From NCBI GenBank assembly GCA_046330935.1, contig JAXLRU010000005.1:62001-126000 (forward strand): 64,000 bases of DNA. Direction: 5' to 3'. This DNA is from JAXLRU01 sp046330935 (lineage in GTDB: Bacteria; Actinomycetota; Actinomycetes; Actinomycetales; Kineosporiaceae). How positions within the stretch are numbered: the first letter of the stretch is position 1; each line of letters starts with the position of its first letter. The position numbers and the translations under genes were made by a program. The notes beneath the pieces were generated by a model that ran no database searches, was not told the origin of the DNA, and saw only the letters and a program-made list of their open reading frames with translations. Of the stretch, positions 17,976-26,584 are shown piece by piece.

Positions 17976-18028
17976 CGCGCATGTCGGGCTGCCGGGGAAA
18001 CCGGACCGAACGAGAGAGTGAGTTGCAC

Positions 18029-18337
18029 GTGTACGCGATCGTCCGCGCTGGCGGCCGTCAGGAGAAGGTGTCCGTCGGCGACGTCGTGACCGTCGACAAG
18101 ATCTCGGCTCAGATCGGTTCCACGGTCGAGCTGCCCGCCCTGTTGCTCGTCGACGGGGATGACGTGACCTCCGACGCGGCCACCCTGGCCGGCGTCAAGG
18201 TGACGGCCGAGATCGTCGCCCCTGCCAAGGGCCCCAAGATCCGCATCATGAAGTTCAAGAACAAGACCGGGTACCGCAAGCGTCAGGGGCACCGTCAGCA
18301 CCTGACCCAGATCAAGGTGACCGACATCTCGAAGTGA
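18029..18337 (+). CDS. rplU: 50S ribosomal protein L21
   Basis: A 102-residue ribosomal protein of the large subunit that binds 23S rRNA. The sequence MYAIVRAGGRQEKVSVGD and the C-terminal KFKNKTGYRKRQGHRQ are typical of L21. The GTG at 18029 gives the canonical N-terminus; a TTG two codons earlier (18023) is also possible. It is the first gene of the rplU-rpmA operon, under its own promoter, with rpmA 67 bases downstream. Confidence 0.97.
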   Translation: MYAIVRAGGRQEKVSVGDVVTVDKISAQIGSTVELPALLLVDGDDVTSDAATLAGVKVTAEIVAPAKGPKIRIMKFKNKTGYRKRQGHRQHLTQIKVTDISK

Positions 18338-18404
18338 TGATCGGGGCCGCCCGCGGCCCCCTTCGGTACCCCCTCAGGCTTCGGACACGGAAGGCAGCAC
18401 CGAG

Positions 18405-18662
18405 ATGGCACACAAGAAGGGCGCAAGCTCCTCGCGCAACGGGCGCGACTCCAACGCCCAGCGCCTGGGCGTCAAGCGCTTCGGTGGGCAGCTGGTCAAC
18501 GCCGGCGAGATCCTCATCCGTCAGCGCGGCACCAAGTTCCACCCCGGCGACAACGTGGGTCGCGGTGGCGACGACACGCTCTTCGCCCTCGTGGCGGGCA
18601 ACGTGCAGTTCGGTGAGAAGCGCGGTCGCAAGACCGTGAACATCGTCGCCGCTGCTGAGTGA
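18405..18662 (+). CDS. rpmA: 50S ribosomal protein L27
   Basis: An 85-residue ribosomal protein whose N-terminal tail reaches the peptidyl-transferase centre. It starts MAHKKGASSSRNGRDS, so there is no N-terminal processing extension of the Firmicutes type. GTKFHPGDNVGRGGDDTLFA is diagnostic. It is second in the rplU operon, and a strong terminator follows before obg. Confidence 0.98.
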   Translation: MAHKKGASSSRNGRDSNAQRLGVKRFGGQLVNAGEILIRQRGTKFHPGDNVGRGGDDTLFALVAGNVQFGEKRGRKTVNIVAAAE

Positions 18663-18719
18663 CGCCCTCGCCCCCCGCGGTCTCCTGATCGCGGGTCGGT
18701 GGGGTTCGGACAGCTTTCG

Positions 18720-18755
18720 ACGACAGGGGCGAGCCGGACGGCGCGCCCCTGTCGT
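18720..18755 (+). terminator. Terminator after rpmA
   Basis: A perfect 12-bp stem ACGACAGGGGCG / CGCCCCTGTCGT with a 12-base loop, followed by CGTTTGT. The same arm sequence recurs in the terminator at 33118. Confidence 0.8.
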
Positions 18756-18824
18756 CGTTTGTCCCGCTCCTCCGAGCAGCGGTGCGCCGACCGGCGTCTG
18801 CGACCAACCACCCGAAGGACTTCC

Positions 18825-20366
18825 GTGAGCAGTTTCGTCGACCGTGTGGTGCTGCACGTCAGTGGTGGCAGCGGCGGCCACGGCTGCGCCTCGGTGCACC
18901 GTGAGAAGTTCAAGCCCCTCGGCGGTCCCGACGGCGGCAACGGCGGCAACGGCGGCGACGTCGTCCTCGTCGTCGACCCCCAGACCACCACGCTGCTGGA
19001 GTACCACCACAGCCCCCACCGGCGGGCCAAGAACGGCACCGCGGGGATGGGCGGGCACCGCAACGGCGCCAACGGCGGCGAGCTCGTCCTGAGCGTCCCC
19101 GACGGCACCGTGGTCAAGGACCTCGACGGCGAGGTCCTCGCCGACCTCGTGGGGCCCGGCGCCCAGTTCGTGGCGGCCGCCGGCGGGCGCGGTGGGCTGG
19201 GCAACGCGGCGCTGGCCTCGCCCAAGCGCAAGGCGCCCGGATTCGCCCTGCTGGGGGAGCCCGGCGACACCCGCGACGTCGTCCTGGAGCTCAAGACCGT
19301 CGCCGACGTCGCCCTGGTGGGCTACCCGAGCGCCGGAAAGTCCAGCCTCATCGCCGCCCTGTCCGCGGCCCGGCCGAAGATCGCGGACTACCCGTTCACG
19401 ACGCTCGTCCCCAACCTGGGCGTGGTGCAGGCCGGGGACGTGCGGTTCACCGTGGCCGACGTGCCCGGGCTCATCCCCGGCGCCAGCCAGGGCAAGGGGC
19501 TGGGCCTGGAGTTCCTGCGTCACGTGGAGCGCTGCGCGGCCCTCGTGCACGTGCTCGACTGCGCGACCCTGGAGCCCGATCGCGACCCGATCAGCGACCT
19601 CGAGGTGATCGAGGCCGAGCTGGCCGCCTACGACGTGGACGCGGGCGGCGTGCCGCTCACGCAGCGGCCGCGGATCGTCGTCCTGCACAAGATCGACGTC
19701 CCCGAGGCGCGGGAGCTGGCCGACCTGGTGACCCCCGACCTGCGCGAGCGCGGGCTCGAGGTGCTGGAGGTCAGCTCCGCCAGCCACGAGGGGCTGCGCG
19801 AGCTCTCCTTCGCGATGGCGCGGCTCGTGGACCGCGCCCGGCGGGAGACGCCCGCGCCGACCCCGCAGCGCGTCGTCATCCGCCCGAAGGCGGTCGACGA
19901 GGCCGCGTTCACCGTCGACGTCGAGAACACCGCCGACGGCCTGCGCTACCGCGTGCGCGGCGTCAAGCCCGAGCGGTGGGTGCGCCAGACCGACTTCAGC
20001 AACGACGAGGCCGTCGGCTACCTGGCCGACCGGCTCGCCCGGGCCGGGGTCGAGGACGCGCTGCTGAAGGCCGGGGCGGTGGCCGGCGCCGAAGTGGTGA
20101 TCGGCGACGACGTGTCGGGCGTCATCTTCGACTGGGAACCCACGATGATCGCCGGACCGGGCGTCATGGCCTCCCCCCGCGGCTCCGACCTGCGGCTGGA
20201 GGATGCGGGGCGGGCCAGCCGCGAGGAGCGGCGCGAGGTCTACGAGTCGCGCCGCCAGGCCCGGCGCGACGCCAGGGCCGAGCTGGAGCAGGAACGGCGC
20301 AGCGGCCAGTGGACGGACCCGGCCGCGCAGGACGAGACCGACGCCGGCGAGGGCGCGGACCGCTGA
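18825..20366 (+). CDS. obg: Obg family GTPase
   Basis: Essential ribosome-associated GTPase involved in large-subunit maturation and stress or growth control. The 513-residue protein has the Gly-rich Obg fold (GGPDGGNGGNGGDVV and GGNGG-type repeats, residues 1-157), the G domain with P-loop GYPSAGKSS (near 166) and DVPGLIPGA, and a C-terminal OCT domain found in actinobacterial Obg. The GTG at 18825 is preceded by GAAGGAC. It is followed by proB, the usual obg-proB-proA order. A charged tail rich in Arg, Glu and Asp ends the protein. Confidence 0.97.
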   Translation: MSSFVDRVVLHVSGGSGGHGCASVHREKFKPLGGPDGGNGGNGGDVVLVVDPQTTTLLEYHHSPHRRAKNGTAGMGGHRNGANGGELVLSVPDGTVVKDLDGEVLADLVGPGAQFVAAAGGRGGLGNAALASPKRKAPGFALLGEPGDTRDVVLELKTVADVALVGYPSAGKSSLIAALSAARPKIADYPFTTLVPNLGVVQAGDVRFTVADVPGLIPGASQGKGLGLEFLRHVERCAALVHVLDCATLEPDRDPISDLEVIEAELAAYDVDAGGVPLTQRPRIVVLHKIDVPEARELADLVTPDLRERGLEVLEVSSASHEGLRELSFAMARLVDRARRETPAPTPQRVVIRPKAVDEAAFTVDVENTADGLRYRVRGVKPERWVRQTDFSNDEAVGYLADRLARAGVEDALLKAGAVAGAEVVIGDDVSGVIFDWEPTMIAGPGVMASPRGSDLRLEDAGRASREERREVYESRRQARRDARAELEQERRSGQWTDPAAQDETDAGEGADR

Positions 20367-20398
20367 GCCGCCTCGGCGGGAGGGAGTGAGGTTTCGCG

Positions 20399-21568
20399 AT
20401 GGTGTCCACGCAGGCGCCCGAGCAGGTCCGCGCGCACGGCCGCGAGGTGCTCGCGGATGCCGCCCGGGTGGTGGTGAAGGTCGGCTCGTCGTCGCTGACC
20501 ACCTCCCGCGGGGGCATCGCCGCCGAGCGGATCGACGCCCTCGTGGACACCCTCGCCGCCCGGGCCGCACGGGGCACGCACGTCGTCCTGGTCTCCTCGG
20601 GGGCGGTCGCCGCGGGCCGCGTCCCGCTGGGCCTCACCCGCCGCCCCCGCGACCTGGCGACGAAGCAGGCGGCCGCCAGCGTCGGCCAGGGACTGCTGGT
20701 GGCGCGCTACACGGCGTCCTTCGCGCGCTACGGCCTCACCGTCGGTCAGGTGCTGCTCACCGCCGAGGACGTGATGCGGCGGATCCAGTACACCAACGCG
20801 CGCCGCACCCTGGACCGGCTGATCAGCCTCGGCGTCGTCCCGGTGATCAACGAGAACGACGCCGTCGCCACCCACGAGATCAAGTTCGGGGACAACGACC
20901 GCCTCGCCGCCCTCGTCGCCCACCTGGTGGGCGCCGACGCGCTCGTCCTGCTCTCCGACGTGGACGCGCTCTACGACGGGCCGCCGACCCGCCCCGGTGC
21001 CCGCCGCGTCCCCCTCGTGCGGGGCGAGGAGGACCTGCACGGGGTGGAGATCGGCACCATCGGGGCGGCGGGCGTCGGCAGCGGTGGCATGGCCACCAAG
21101 CTGCTGGCCGCCGCGACGGCGTCGGCGGCCGGGATCCCCACGCTGCTCACGTCGACGGCCAACGCCGCGGCCGCGCTCGCGGGCCAGGACGTCGGGACGT
21201 GGTTCACCGCGACGGGCGGTCACGTGCCGCAGCGCATGCTGTGGCTGGCCCACGCGGCGGTCGGCAGCGGACGGCTGGTGCTGGACCCCGGTGCGGTCGC
21301 CGCCGTCGTGACCCGGCGGATGTCGTTGCTGCCCGCAGGCGTGGTGCGCGCCGAGGGCCGGTTCGCCGCCGGGGACCCGGTCGACCTCGTCGACGGCGAG
21401 GGCGTGGTCTGGGCCCGCGGGCTGGTCAACTTCGGCTCCGCCGAGCTGCCCCGGCTGCTCGGGCGCTCCACCCGCGACCTCGCCCGCGAGCTGGGGCCGC
21501 GCTACGAGCGCGAGCTGGTGCACCGCGACGACCTCGTCGTCCTGCCCCGCTGGGTCGCCGCGGTCTGA
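20399..21568 (+). CDS. proB: Glutamate 5-kinase
   Basis: First step of proline biosynthesis: phosphorylates glutamate to gamma-glutamyl phosphate. The 389-residue protein has the amino-acid kinase domain (VVVKVGSSSL near residue 24, INENDAVATHEI.FGDND near 155-170) and a C-terminal PUA domain (from about 290, LPAGVVRAEGRFAAGDPV). The ATG at 20399 is preceded by GGGAGGGAG. It is separated from proA by one small gene, so the two proline genes are probably transcribed partly independently. Confidence 0.97.
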   Translation: MVSTQAPEQVRAHGREVLADAARVVVKVGSSSLTTSRGGIAAERIDALVDTLAARAARGTHVVLVSSGAVAAGRVPLGLTRRPRDLATKQAAASVGQGLLVARYTASFARYGLTVGQVLLTAEDVMRRIQYTNARRTLDRLISLGVVPVINENDAVATHEIKFGDNDRLAALVAHLVGADALVLLSDVDALYDGPPTRPGARRVPLVRGEEDLHGVEIGTIGAAGVGSGGMATKLLAAATASAAGIPTLLTSTANAAAALAGQDVGTWFTATGGHVPQRMLWLAHAAVGSGRLVLDPGAVAAVVTRRMSLLPAGVVRAEGRFAAGDPVDLVDGEGVVWARGLVNFGSAELPRLLGRSTRDLARELGPRYERELVHRDDLVVLPRWVAAV

Positions 21569-21695
21569 CCGTCCCGGCGCGCTGCGTGCCCGGTCGCTCA
21601 CCCGTTCGGGTGCTCCTGGCGGTGCCGACGAATTGGACGCGCGGCGTTGTCCCAAACGGAGGACGCGGGTACGGCTCACCTGCTCCACTGGAGGG

Positions 21696-22148
21696 GTGCC
21701 CCGCGGACGTGACGAGGACGTGCTGGCGACGCTGACCCCGCTGAGGGGTCGCGCCGGCACTGCTGCCGTGCGTCACCTGCAGGTGGCCAGTGAGGAGCCG
21801 CAGTTGTGGTTCGTCACCGTGACCGTCGCCGGCCCCGCCGCGCCCCCGGGTGAGGTGCGCCAGGCGTTGGAGCGGCTCAGTTCGGAGCGCCCGTTCGTCG
21901 TGTCCGCGCGCTACCGCGCCGACAGGGCCGAGGTGCGCTACTGGGACGAGTCCGACGACATCGACGTCGCGACGTCGCAGGGCATGCGCATGTGGTCCGA
22001 CCACATGATCACCGCGCAGCTGCCCCAGTGGAAGGTCGTCGGGCTGGAGGTCGTCGACCGCCAGACGGCGCGCATGCGCTGGACCCGGGACGACCAGGCC
22101 CCGATCCTCGTGCTCGGTGAGATCCGCCCCATGGAGGACTTGGACTGA
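21696..22148 (+). CDS. Conserved actinobacterial hypothetical protein between proB and proA
   Basis: A 150-residue soluble protein without signal peptide or membrane helix. I recognise it only as a protein common at this locus in actinobacteria. Conserved-looking segments are RPFVVSARYRADRAEVRYWDE and LPQWKVVGLEVVDRQTA. The GTG at 21696 is chosen because of GGAGG just upstream and a TTGTCC/TACGGC promoter-like pair at 21647-21675, but the spacing is tight. A GTG at 21720 would give a protein eight residues shorter. Function is unknown. Confidence 0.75.
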   Translation: MPRGRDEDVLATLTPLRGRAGTAAVRHLQVASEEPQLWFVTVTVAGPAAPPGEVRQALERLSSERPFVVSARYRADRAEVRYWDESDDIDVATSQGMRMWSDHMITAQLPQWKVVGLEVVDRQTARMRWTRDDQAPILVLGEIRPMEDLD

Positions 22149-22202
22149 CCCGGCGCGCCGCCGGGCGGTCCGGCCGCGCGCAAGTGGGTTGACGTCGCGT
22201 CC

Positions 22203-22208
22203 TACCCT
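22203..22208 (+). promoter_or_regulatory. -10 box for leaderless proA transcript
   Basis: TACCCT lies 7 bases before the proA ATG and no ribosome-binding site is present, so transcription probably starts at the A of ATG. TTGACG at 22189 is too close to be the matching -35. Confidence 0.5.
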
Positions 22209-22215
22209 GGTGCCC

Positions 22216-23562
22216 ATGACTGTCACCGACGCGGTCGCGCAGGCCGGGAGCACGCCGTCCGCCGCACCGGCAACGCCCCCGTCGCATCCCGCGGCCGGCA
22301 TCCGTGACCAGGTGCTCGCCGTCTGCGCCGACGCGCGCGCCGCGTCGCGCGCGCTGGCCGTCGCCTCGCGCGCGGACAAGGACGCCGCCCTGCTCGCCGT
22401 CGCCGACGCCCTGGTCGCGGCCACCGACCGCATCCTCGCCGCGAACGCCCTCGACGTCGCCCGCGAGGAGGCGGGCGGGATGCCCGCGCCGATGGTCGAC
22501 CGGCTGCGCCTGGACGCCTCCCGGGTCGAGGCCATCGCCGACGCCGTGCGGCACGTGGCGTCCCTGCCCGACCCGGTCGGCGAGGTCGTGCGCGGGTCGG
22601 TGCTGCCCAACGGGCTGTCGCTGCGGCAGGTCCGGGTGCCCATGGGCGTCGTCGGGATGATCTACGAGGCCCGCCCGAACGTGACGGTCGACGCGGCCAG
22701 CCTCGCCCTAAAGAGCGGCAACGCCGCCGTGCTCCGCGGCGGGTCGGCGGCCCTGGAGTCCAACACCGTCCTGGTCGAGGTGATGCGCGAGGCCGTCGTC
22801 GCCTCGGGCCTGCCCGCCGACGTCATCTGCTCGGTCGACCGCTGGGGCCGCGAGGGCGGGGCCGTCGTGATGCGTGCCCGCGGCCTGGTCGACCTGCTGA
22901 TCCCCCGGGGCGGCGCCGGCCTGATCCAGGCCGTCGTCGAGAACTCCACCGTGCCGGTGATCGAGACGGGTGTCGGCAACTGCCACGTGTACGTGGACGC
23001 CGCCGTCGACGTCGAGCAGGCGCTCGCGATCGTGCTCAACTCCAAGACCCACCGCACGGGTGTCTGCAACGCCGCCGAGACGCTGCTCGTGCACGCCGAC
23101 GCCGCCGAGGAGTTCCTGCCGGTGGCCCTGCCCGCGCTCGTCGCGGCCGGCGTGCGCCTGCACGTGGACGCCCGCGCGCAGGTGATCGCCGACGCCGCGG
23201 GCCTGCCGAGCGTCCCCGCGACCGAGGACGACTGGGCGCGGGAGTACCTCCACCTCGATCTCGCCGTGGGGGTCGTGGACGACCTCGAGGCGGCGCTGGA
23301 CCACATCTCCCGCTGGTCCAGCGGTCACACGGAGGCCATCTGCACCACCGACCTGCGGGCGGCCGCCCGGTTCACGGCCGGGGTCGACTCCGCGGCGGTC
23401 ATGGTGAACGCCTCCACGCGGTTCACCGACGGCGGCCAGTTCGGGTTCGGTGCCGAGATCGGCATCTCCACCCAGAAGTTGCACGCCCGCGGCCCCATGG
23501 GCCTGCAGGAGCTCACGTCGACCAAGTGGATCGTGACCGGCGCCGGTCACGTGCGCAGCTGA
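22216..23562 (+). CDS. proA: Glutamate-5-semialdehyde dehydrogenase (gamma-glutamyl phosphate reductase)
   Basis: Second step of proline biosynthesis: NADPH-dependent reduction of gamma-glutamyl phosphate. The 448-residue protein shows MGVVGMIYEARPNVTVDAA.LALKSGN, the catalytic Cys in THRTGVCNAAETLL, and the C-terminal signature STRFTDGGQFGFGAEIGISTQ (positions about 398-420). The ATG at 22216 fits a leaderless transcript from TACCCT 7 bases upstream. A 30-residue Ala/Pro-rich N-terminal extension precedes the conserved part. A methyltransferase gene follows 13 bases after the stop. Confidence 0.97.
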   Translation: MTVTDAVAQAGSTPSAAPATPPSHPAAGIRDQVLAVCADARAASRALAVASRADKDAALLAVADALVAATDRILAANALDVAREEAGGMPAPMVDRLRLDASRVEAIADAVRHVASLPDPVGEVVRGSVLPNGLSLRQVRVPMGVVGMIYEARPNVTVDAASLALKSGNAAVLRGGSAALESNTVLVEVMREAVVASGLPADVICSVDRWGREGGAVVMRARGLVDLLIPRGGAGLIQAVVENSTVPVIETGVGNCHVYVDAAVDVEQALAIVLNSKTHRTGVCNAAETLLVHADAAEEFLPVALPALVAAGVRLHVDARAQVIADAAGLPSVPATEDDWAREYLHLDLAVGVVDDLEAALDHISRWSSGHTEAICTTDLRAAARFTAGVDSAAVMVNASTRFTDGGQFGFGAEIGISTQKLHARGPMGLQELTSTKWIVTGAGHVRS

Positions 23563-23575
23563 GAGGCCGGGAACC

Positions 23576-24271
23576 GTGGAGGGAACCGAGATCCGCAAGC
23601 TCACCGAGCTGGAGGATCGGCATTGGTGGTACCGGGAACGCCGGCACCTGCTCGCCCGCGCGATCGCCGACCTCGAGCCGGGGCGGGCGCTCGACGTCGG
23701 CGCCGCAGGCGGGGGCAACACCCGCGTCCTGCGTGGCATGGGCTGGACGGCGGCGGCGCTGGAGTACGGCGCCCCCGGCGCGGAGGTCTGCGCCGAGCGC
23801 GGGATCCCCGTCATGCGGGCTGACGCCACGCGCCTGCCGGTGGCCGACGGCAGCCTCGACCTGGTCGTGGCCTTCGACGTGCTGGAGCACATCCCCGACG
23901 ACGGTGCGGCCGTCCGGTCCGTGCACGCGGCCCTGCGGCCCGGGGGGAGCTTCCTCGTGGCGGTGCCGGCCGACCCGAAGCTGTGGTCCGCGCACGACGA
24001 GGCGGTCGACCACGTGCGGCGCTACACCCGCGACACGCTGTCGCAGGTGCTGACCGAGGGCGGCTTCGCCCTGGAACCCATGCGCAGCTGGAACGTGTTG
24101 CTGCGGCCGGTCGTCGCGATGCGGCGCAAGAGCTCGAAGGGCAGCGACCTCGCGGAGATCCCCGCGTGGATGAACGCCGCGCTGTTCGCCGTCGTGGCCA
24201 GCGAGCGCTGGCTGCCCGTGCAGAAGCTGCCCGGGGTCAGCCTGCTCGTACGGGCGCGCAAGGCCGACTGA
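23576..24271 (+). CDS. Class I SAM-dependent methyltransferase
   Basis: A 231-residue Rossmann-type methyltransferase of unknown substrate. The SAM motif I is ALDVGAAGGGNTRVL (near 39-53), followed by the acidic loop VMRADATRLPV, motif DLVVAFDVLEHIPDD, and ALRPGGSFLVAVPA. The HWWY.ER segment near residue 16 is typical of methyltransferases found next to lipid-linked sugar transferases. The GTG at 23576 follows proA closely. The convergent gene downstream encodes a polyprenyl-phosphate glycosyltransferase, so a role in cell-envelope glycan metabolism is plausible but only inferred. Confidence 0.88.
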   Translation: MEGTEIRKLTELEDRHWWYRERRHLLARAIADLEPGRALDVGAAGGGNTRVLRGMGWTAAALEYGAPGAEVCAERGIPVMRADATRLPVADGSLDLVVAFDVLEHIPDDGAAVRSVHAALRPGGSFLVAVPADPKLWSAHDEAVDHVRRYTRDTLSQVLTEGGFALEPMRSWNVLLRPVVAMRRKSSKGSDLAEIPAWMNAALFAVVASERWLPVQKLPGVSLLVRARKAD

Positions 24272-24277
24272 TCCGCA

Positions 24278-24333
24278 GGGGCCCTCAGGGCCCCCCGGTC
24301 GAGCGCGGGGGCGTCGCTCAGGCGTCGCCCCCG
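24278..24333. terminator. Terminator hairpins between two convergent genes
   Basis: Two hairpins are visible: GGGGCCC-TCA-GGGCCCC (24278-24294) just after the methyltransferase stop, and CGGGGGCG / CGCCCCCG (24306-24313 and 24326-24333), which spans the stop codon of the minus-strand gene. Confidence 0.55.
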
Positions 24334-25343
24334 TGCACCGTCACGTCCTGCCCGCCGCCCTGGCGGGGTTGCGCGGGCGCGTCGCCGGCCCCGGAGGACG
24401 GCGCGTCCAGCAGCGAGTCACGCGCGACGTAGTAGCTGGAGCGGCCCTGCATCTGCGTGTAGAGGCGGCCCACGTACTCCCCGAGCAGCCCCAGGCACAG
24501 CAGCTGCACGGCGCCCACGGCCGCGACCGCCACGAACGTCGACGTCCAGCCCGGGACGGTGTGGTCGGTGACGAACGCGAGCAGCGCGAAGAGCAGCAGC
24601 AGCGCCGTGAGCGCCGCGCCGCCCAGCCCGAACCAGGTGGCCAGGCGCAGGGGAGCCACCGAGAAGCCGGTGAGGCTGTCCACCGTGAGGCGGATCATCC
24701 GCGACAGGGGGTACTTGGTGGTCCCGGCGGCGCGTTCCTCCCGCCGGTAGGGAACCTCGGTGGAGGGGAAGCCGAGCGCGGGCACGACGAGGCGCAGGAC
24801 CCGGTTGTGCTCGGGCAGGGCGTTGATCGCATCGACGGTGGCGCGGCTCATCAGGCGGAAGTCGCCCGCGTCGGAGCGCACGTGGCCGCCCACGAGCTTG
24901 CGCATCATCCCGTAGTACATGCGGGCGGTACTGCGCTTGAACACCGTGTCGGTGCTGCGGTCGTTGCGCACCCCGTAGACGACGTCGACGCCGCCGTGCA
25001 GCGCGGCGTCGAGCATGGGGGCGAGGGTCTCGGGCGGGTCCTGGAGGTCGGCGTCGAGGGTGGCGATCCAGTTGCCCCGCGCCCGCGTCAGCCCGGCGGA
25101 CAGCGCCGCCTGGTGTCCGGAGTTGGCGCGCAGCCGCACGACCCGCAGTTGGGGCCACGAGCGACGGTCGCGCTCCAGCAGGACGGGCGTCGCGTCCCGG
25201 CTGCCGTCGTCGACGGCGACGACCTCGTAGCTGACGCCCAGACCGTCGAGCACCGGCCGCAGCCGCTGGGTGAACAGCGGGAGCACCGCCTCCTCGTCGT
25301 ACATGGGGACGACGACGCTGAGCAGCGGGTCGGACTGGTGCAC
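24318..25343 (-). CDS. Family 2 glycosyltransferase, polyprenyl-phosphate sugar transferase type
   Basis: A 341-residue membrane enzyme resembling GtrB/DPM1-type transferases that load a sugar onto a lipid phosphate at the inner face of the membrane. The GT-A domain starts VVVPMYDEEAVLPLF and contains the metal-binding ATLDADLQDPPE. A segment DAGDFRLMSR follows, and two C-terminal membrane helices (LGGAALTALLLLFALLAFV and FVAVAAVGAVQLLCLGLLG) end the domain. The GTG at 25343 is chosen because GAGGAGG lies 7 bases upstream; the frame is open further upstream but without such a site. A Gly/Ala/Pro-rich tail follows the last helix. Confidence 0.9.
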   Translation of the reverse strand: MHQSDPLLSVVVPMYDEEAVLPLFTQRLRPVLDGLGVSYEVVAVDDGSRDATPVLLERDRRSWPQLRVVRLRANSGHQAALSAGLTRARGNWIATLDADLQDPPETLAPMLDAALHGGVDVVYGVRNDRSTDTVFKRSTARMYYGMMRKLVGGHVRSDAGDFRLMSRATVDAINALPEHNRVLRLVVPALGFPSTEVPYRREERAAGTTKYPLSRMIRLTVDSLTGFSVAPLRLATWFGLGGAALTALLLLFALLAFVTDHTVPGWTSTFVAVAAVGAVQLLCLGLLGEYVGRLYTQMQGRSSYYVARDSLLDAPSSGAGDAPAQPRQGGGQDVTVHGGDA

Positions 25344-25632
25344 GCCTTGCCTCCTCGTTCGGTGCGCGGCCTGCCGGCCGCGCCAGGCGCGGCGTCCGTC
25401 GCCGTCGACGGACCGTTCCCGCGCCCTGCACCCCAGCGTGGGGACCGGTCCGGGAAGGCACCTGCCACCGCGCTGTGGGACGCCTGTGCTCGCGGAGGAC
25501 CGCGGGGCACCGGCTGGTGCGTGGCACCCGCCGGAGGGCGGGCGCCGCGCGCCCGTGCGTCGTCCGGCCGCCCCCGGGCTCGCGTGCCACACTGTCGAGA
25601 GGACGCGCGGGTCGGGTGCCCTGGACGACGCC
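25344..25632. other. Intergenic stretch without a recognised gene
   Basis: This divergent spacer between the glycosyltransferase and the nadD operon is GC-rich with several short self-complementary pieces. I see no open frame with coding character and no strong promoter until 25673. Confidence 0.6.
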
Positions 25633-25678
25633 CGTGACGCCGTGCGCGGCGTCACGTCACTGCTGGCGTCACTGTAAT
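25633..25678 (+). promoter_or_regulatory. Operator-like repeat cluster and -10 of the nadD operon
   Basis: GTGACGCC (25634-25641) is followed after 6 bases by its inverted copy GGCGTCAC (25648-25655), together a 9-bp perfect inverted repeat with flanking C and G. A third direct copy GGCGTCAC is at 25665-25672, immediately followed by TGTAAT (25673-25678), a plausible -10. Sites over the -35 and spacer are what a repressor would use. The regulator is unknown; NAD-related control is a guess. Confidence 0.45.
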
Positions 25679-25750
25679 CGTTGGCCCGGCCCCCGCGAAG
25701 AGCCGCTCAGCCGCCCGCAGGGGCGGCGCACCACGGAGGAGAGACCTTCC

Positions 25751-25912
25751 ATGCTGACCCGCATCCTGGCCGTGACCGCCGAGGTGAGCGAGGGCCGTAC
25801 CGAGCACGAGCTGCCGCTGCCGCCCCTCGGCTTCGGGCTGATCGCGCTCGGCGCCTTCGTGGTGCTGCTCGCGGCCACGTTCGCGTTCCGGGGTGTCGCG
25901 AACCGTCACTGA
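25751..25912 (+). CDS. Small single-pass membrane protein (53 aa)
   Basis: A 53-residue protein with one clear membrane helix (FGLIALGAFVVLLAATFAF, residues about 30-48) and a short acidic N-terminal part. GGAGGAGAG lies 8 bases before the ATG, giving strong support for translation. It is the first gene in front of nadD, 27 bases away, and comparable tiny membrane proteins occur at this place in other actinobacteria. I do not know its function. Confidence 0.8.
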   Translation: MLTRILAVTAEVSEGRTEHELPLPPLGFGLIALGAFVVLLAATFAFRGVANRH

Positions 25913-25939
25913 CCCGGGGTGGGGAGAGGCAGGTCCGTC

Positions 25940-26584
25940 GTGCGCGTGGGGGTGATGGGCGGCACGTTCGACCCGATCCACCACGGCCACCTCGTGGCCG
26001 CGAGTGAGGCTGCGGCCGTGTTCGGGCTCGACGAGGTCGTCTTCGTGCCGACGGGCCAGCCCTGGCAGAAGGCCGACCGGCTCGTGACTTCCGCCGAGCA
26101 CCGGTACCTGATGACCGTCGTCGCGACCGCCTCCAACCCCCGGTTCACCGTCAGCCGGGTCGATCTCGAGCGGCCCGGCGCGACGTACACGATCGACACC
26201 CTTCGCGACCTCAAGCGGAGCAGGCCCGACGCCGAGCTGTTCTTCATCACCGGCGCCGACGCGCTGGCCCAGATCCTCACCTGGAAGGACTCCGCGGAGC
26301 TGTTCGACCTCGCCCACTTCGTCGGCGTCACCCGCCCCGGACACGTCCTGGACTCCTCCGGGCTGCCCCCGGACCGGGTGTCGCTGATCGAGATCCCTGC
26401 GATGGCCATCTCCTCCACGGACTGCCGCCAGCGGGTGGGGCGGGGCGAGCCGATCTGGTACCTCGTGCCCGACGGCGTCGTCCAGCACATCGCCAAGCAC
26501 GGGCTGTACCGCGGCCCGCTCGCGTCGGTGCCCGGGCACGACACGAGCACGCAGGACGCGACGCCGACGAGGAGGGCGCCATGA
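25940..26584 (+). CDS. nadD: Nicotinate-nucleotide adenylyltransferase
   Basis: Adenylates nicotinate mononucleotide to deamido-NAD in NAD biosynthesis. The 214-residue protein shows the nucleotidyltransferase signature GGTFDPIHHGHL (near residues 6-17) and the C-terminal ISSTDCRQRV motif (ISSTxxR). The GTG at 25940 is preferred over the upstream GTG at 25919 because GGAGAGG is well placed and MRVGVMGG matches family N-termini. Its stop overlaps the next start by 4 bases (ATGA), indicating coupled translation with the LytR_C protein. Confidence 0.96.
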   Translation: MRVGVMGGTFDPIHHGHLVAASEAAAVFGLDEVVFVPTGQPWQKADRLVTSAEHRYLMTVVATASNPRFTVSRVDLERPGATYTIDTLRDLKRSRPDAELFFITGADALAQILTWKDSAELFDLAHFVGVTRPGHVLDSSGLPPDRVSLIEIPAMAISSTDCRQRVGRGEPIWYLVPDGVVQHIAKHGLYRGPLASVPGHDTSTQDATPTRRAP

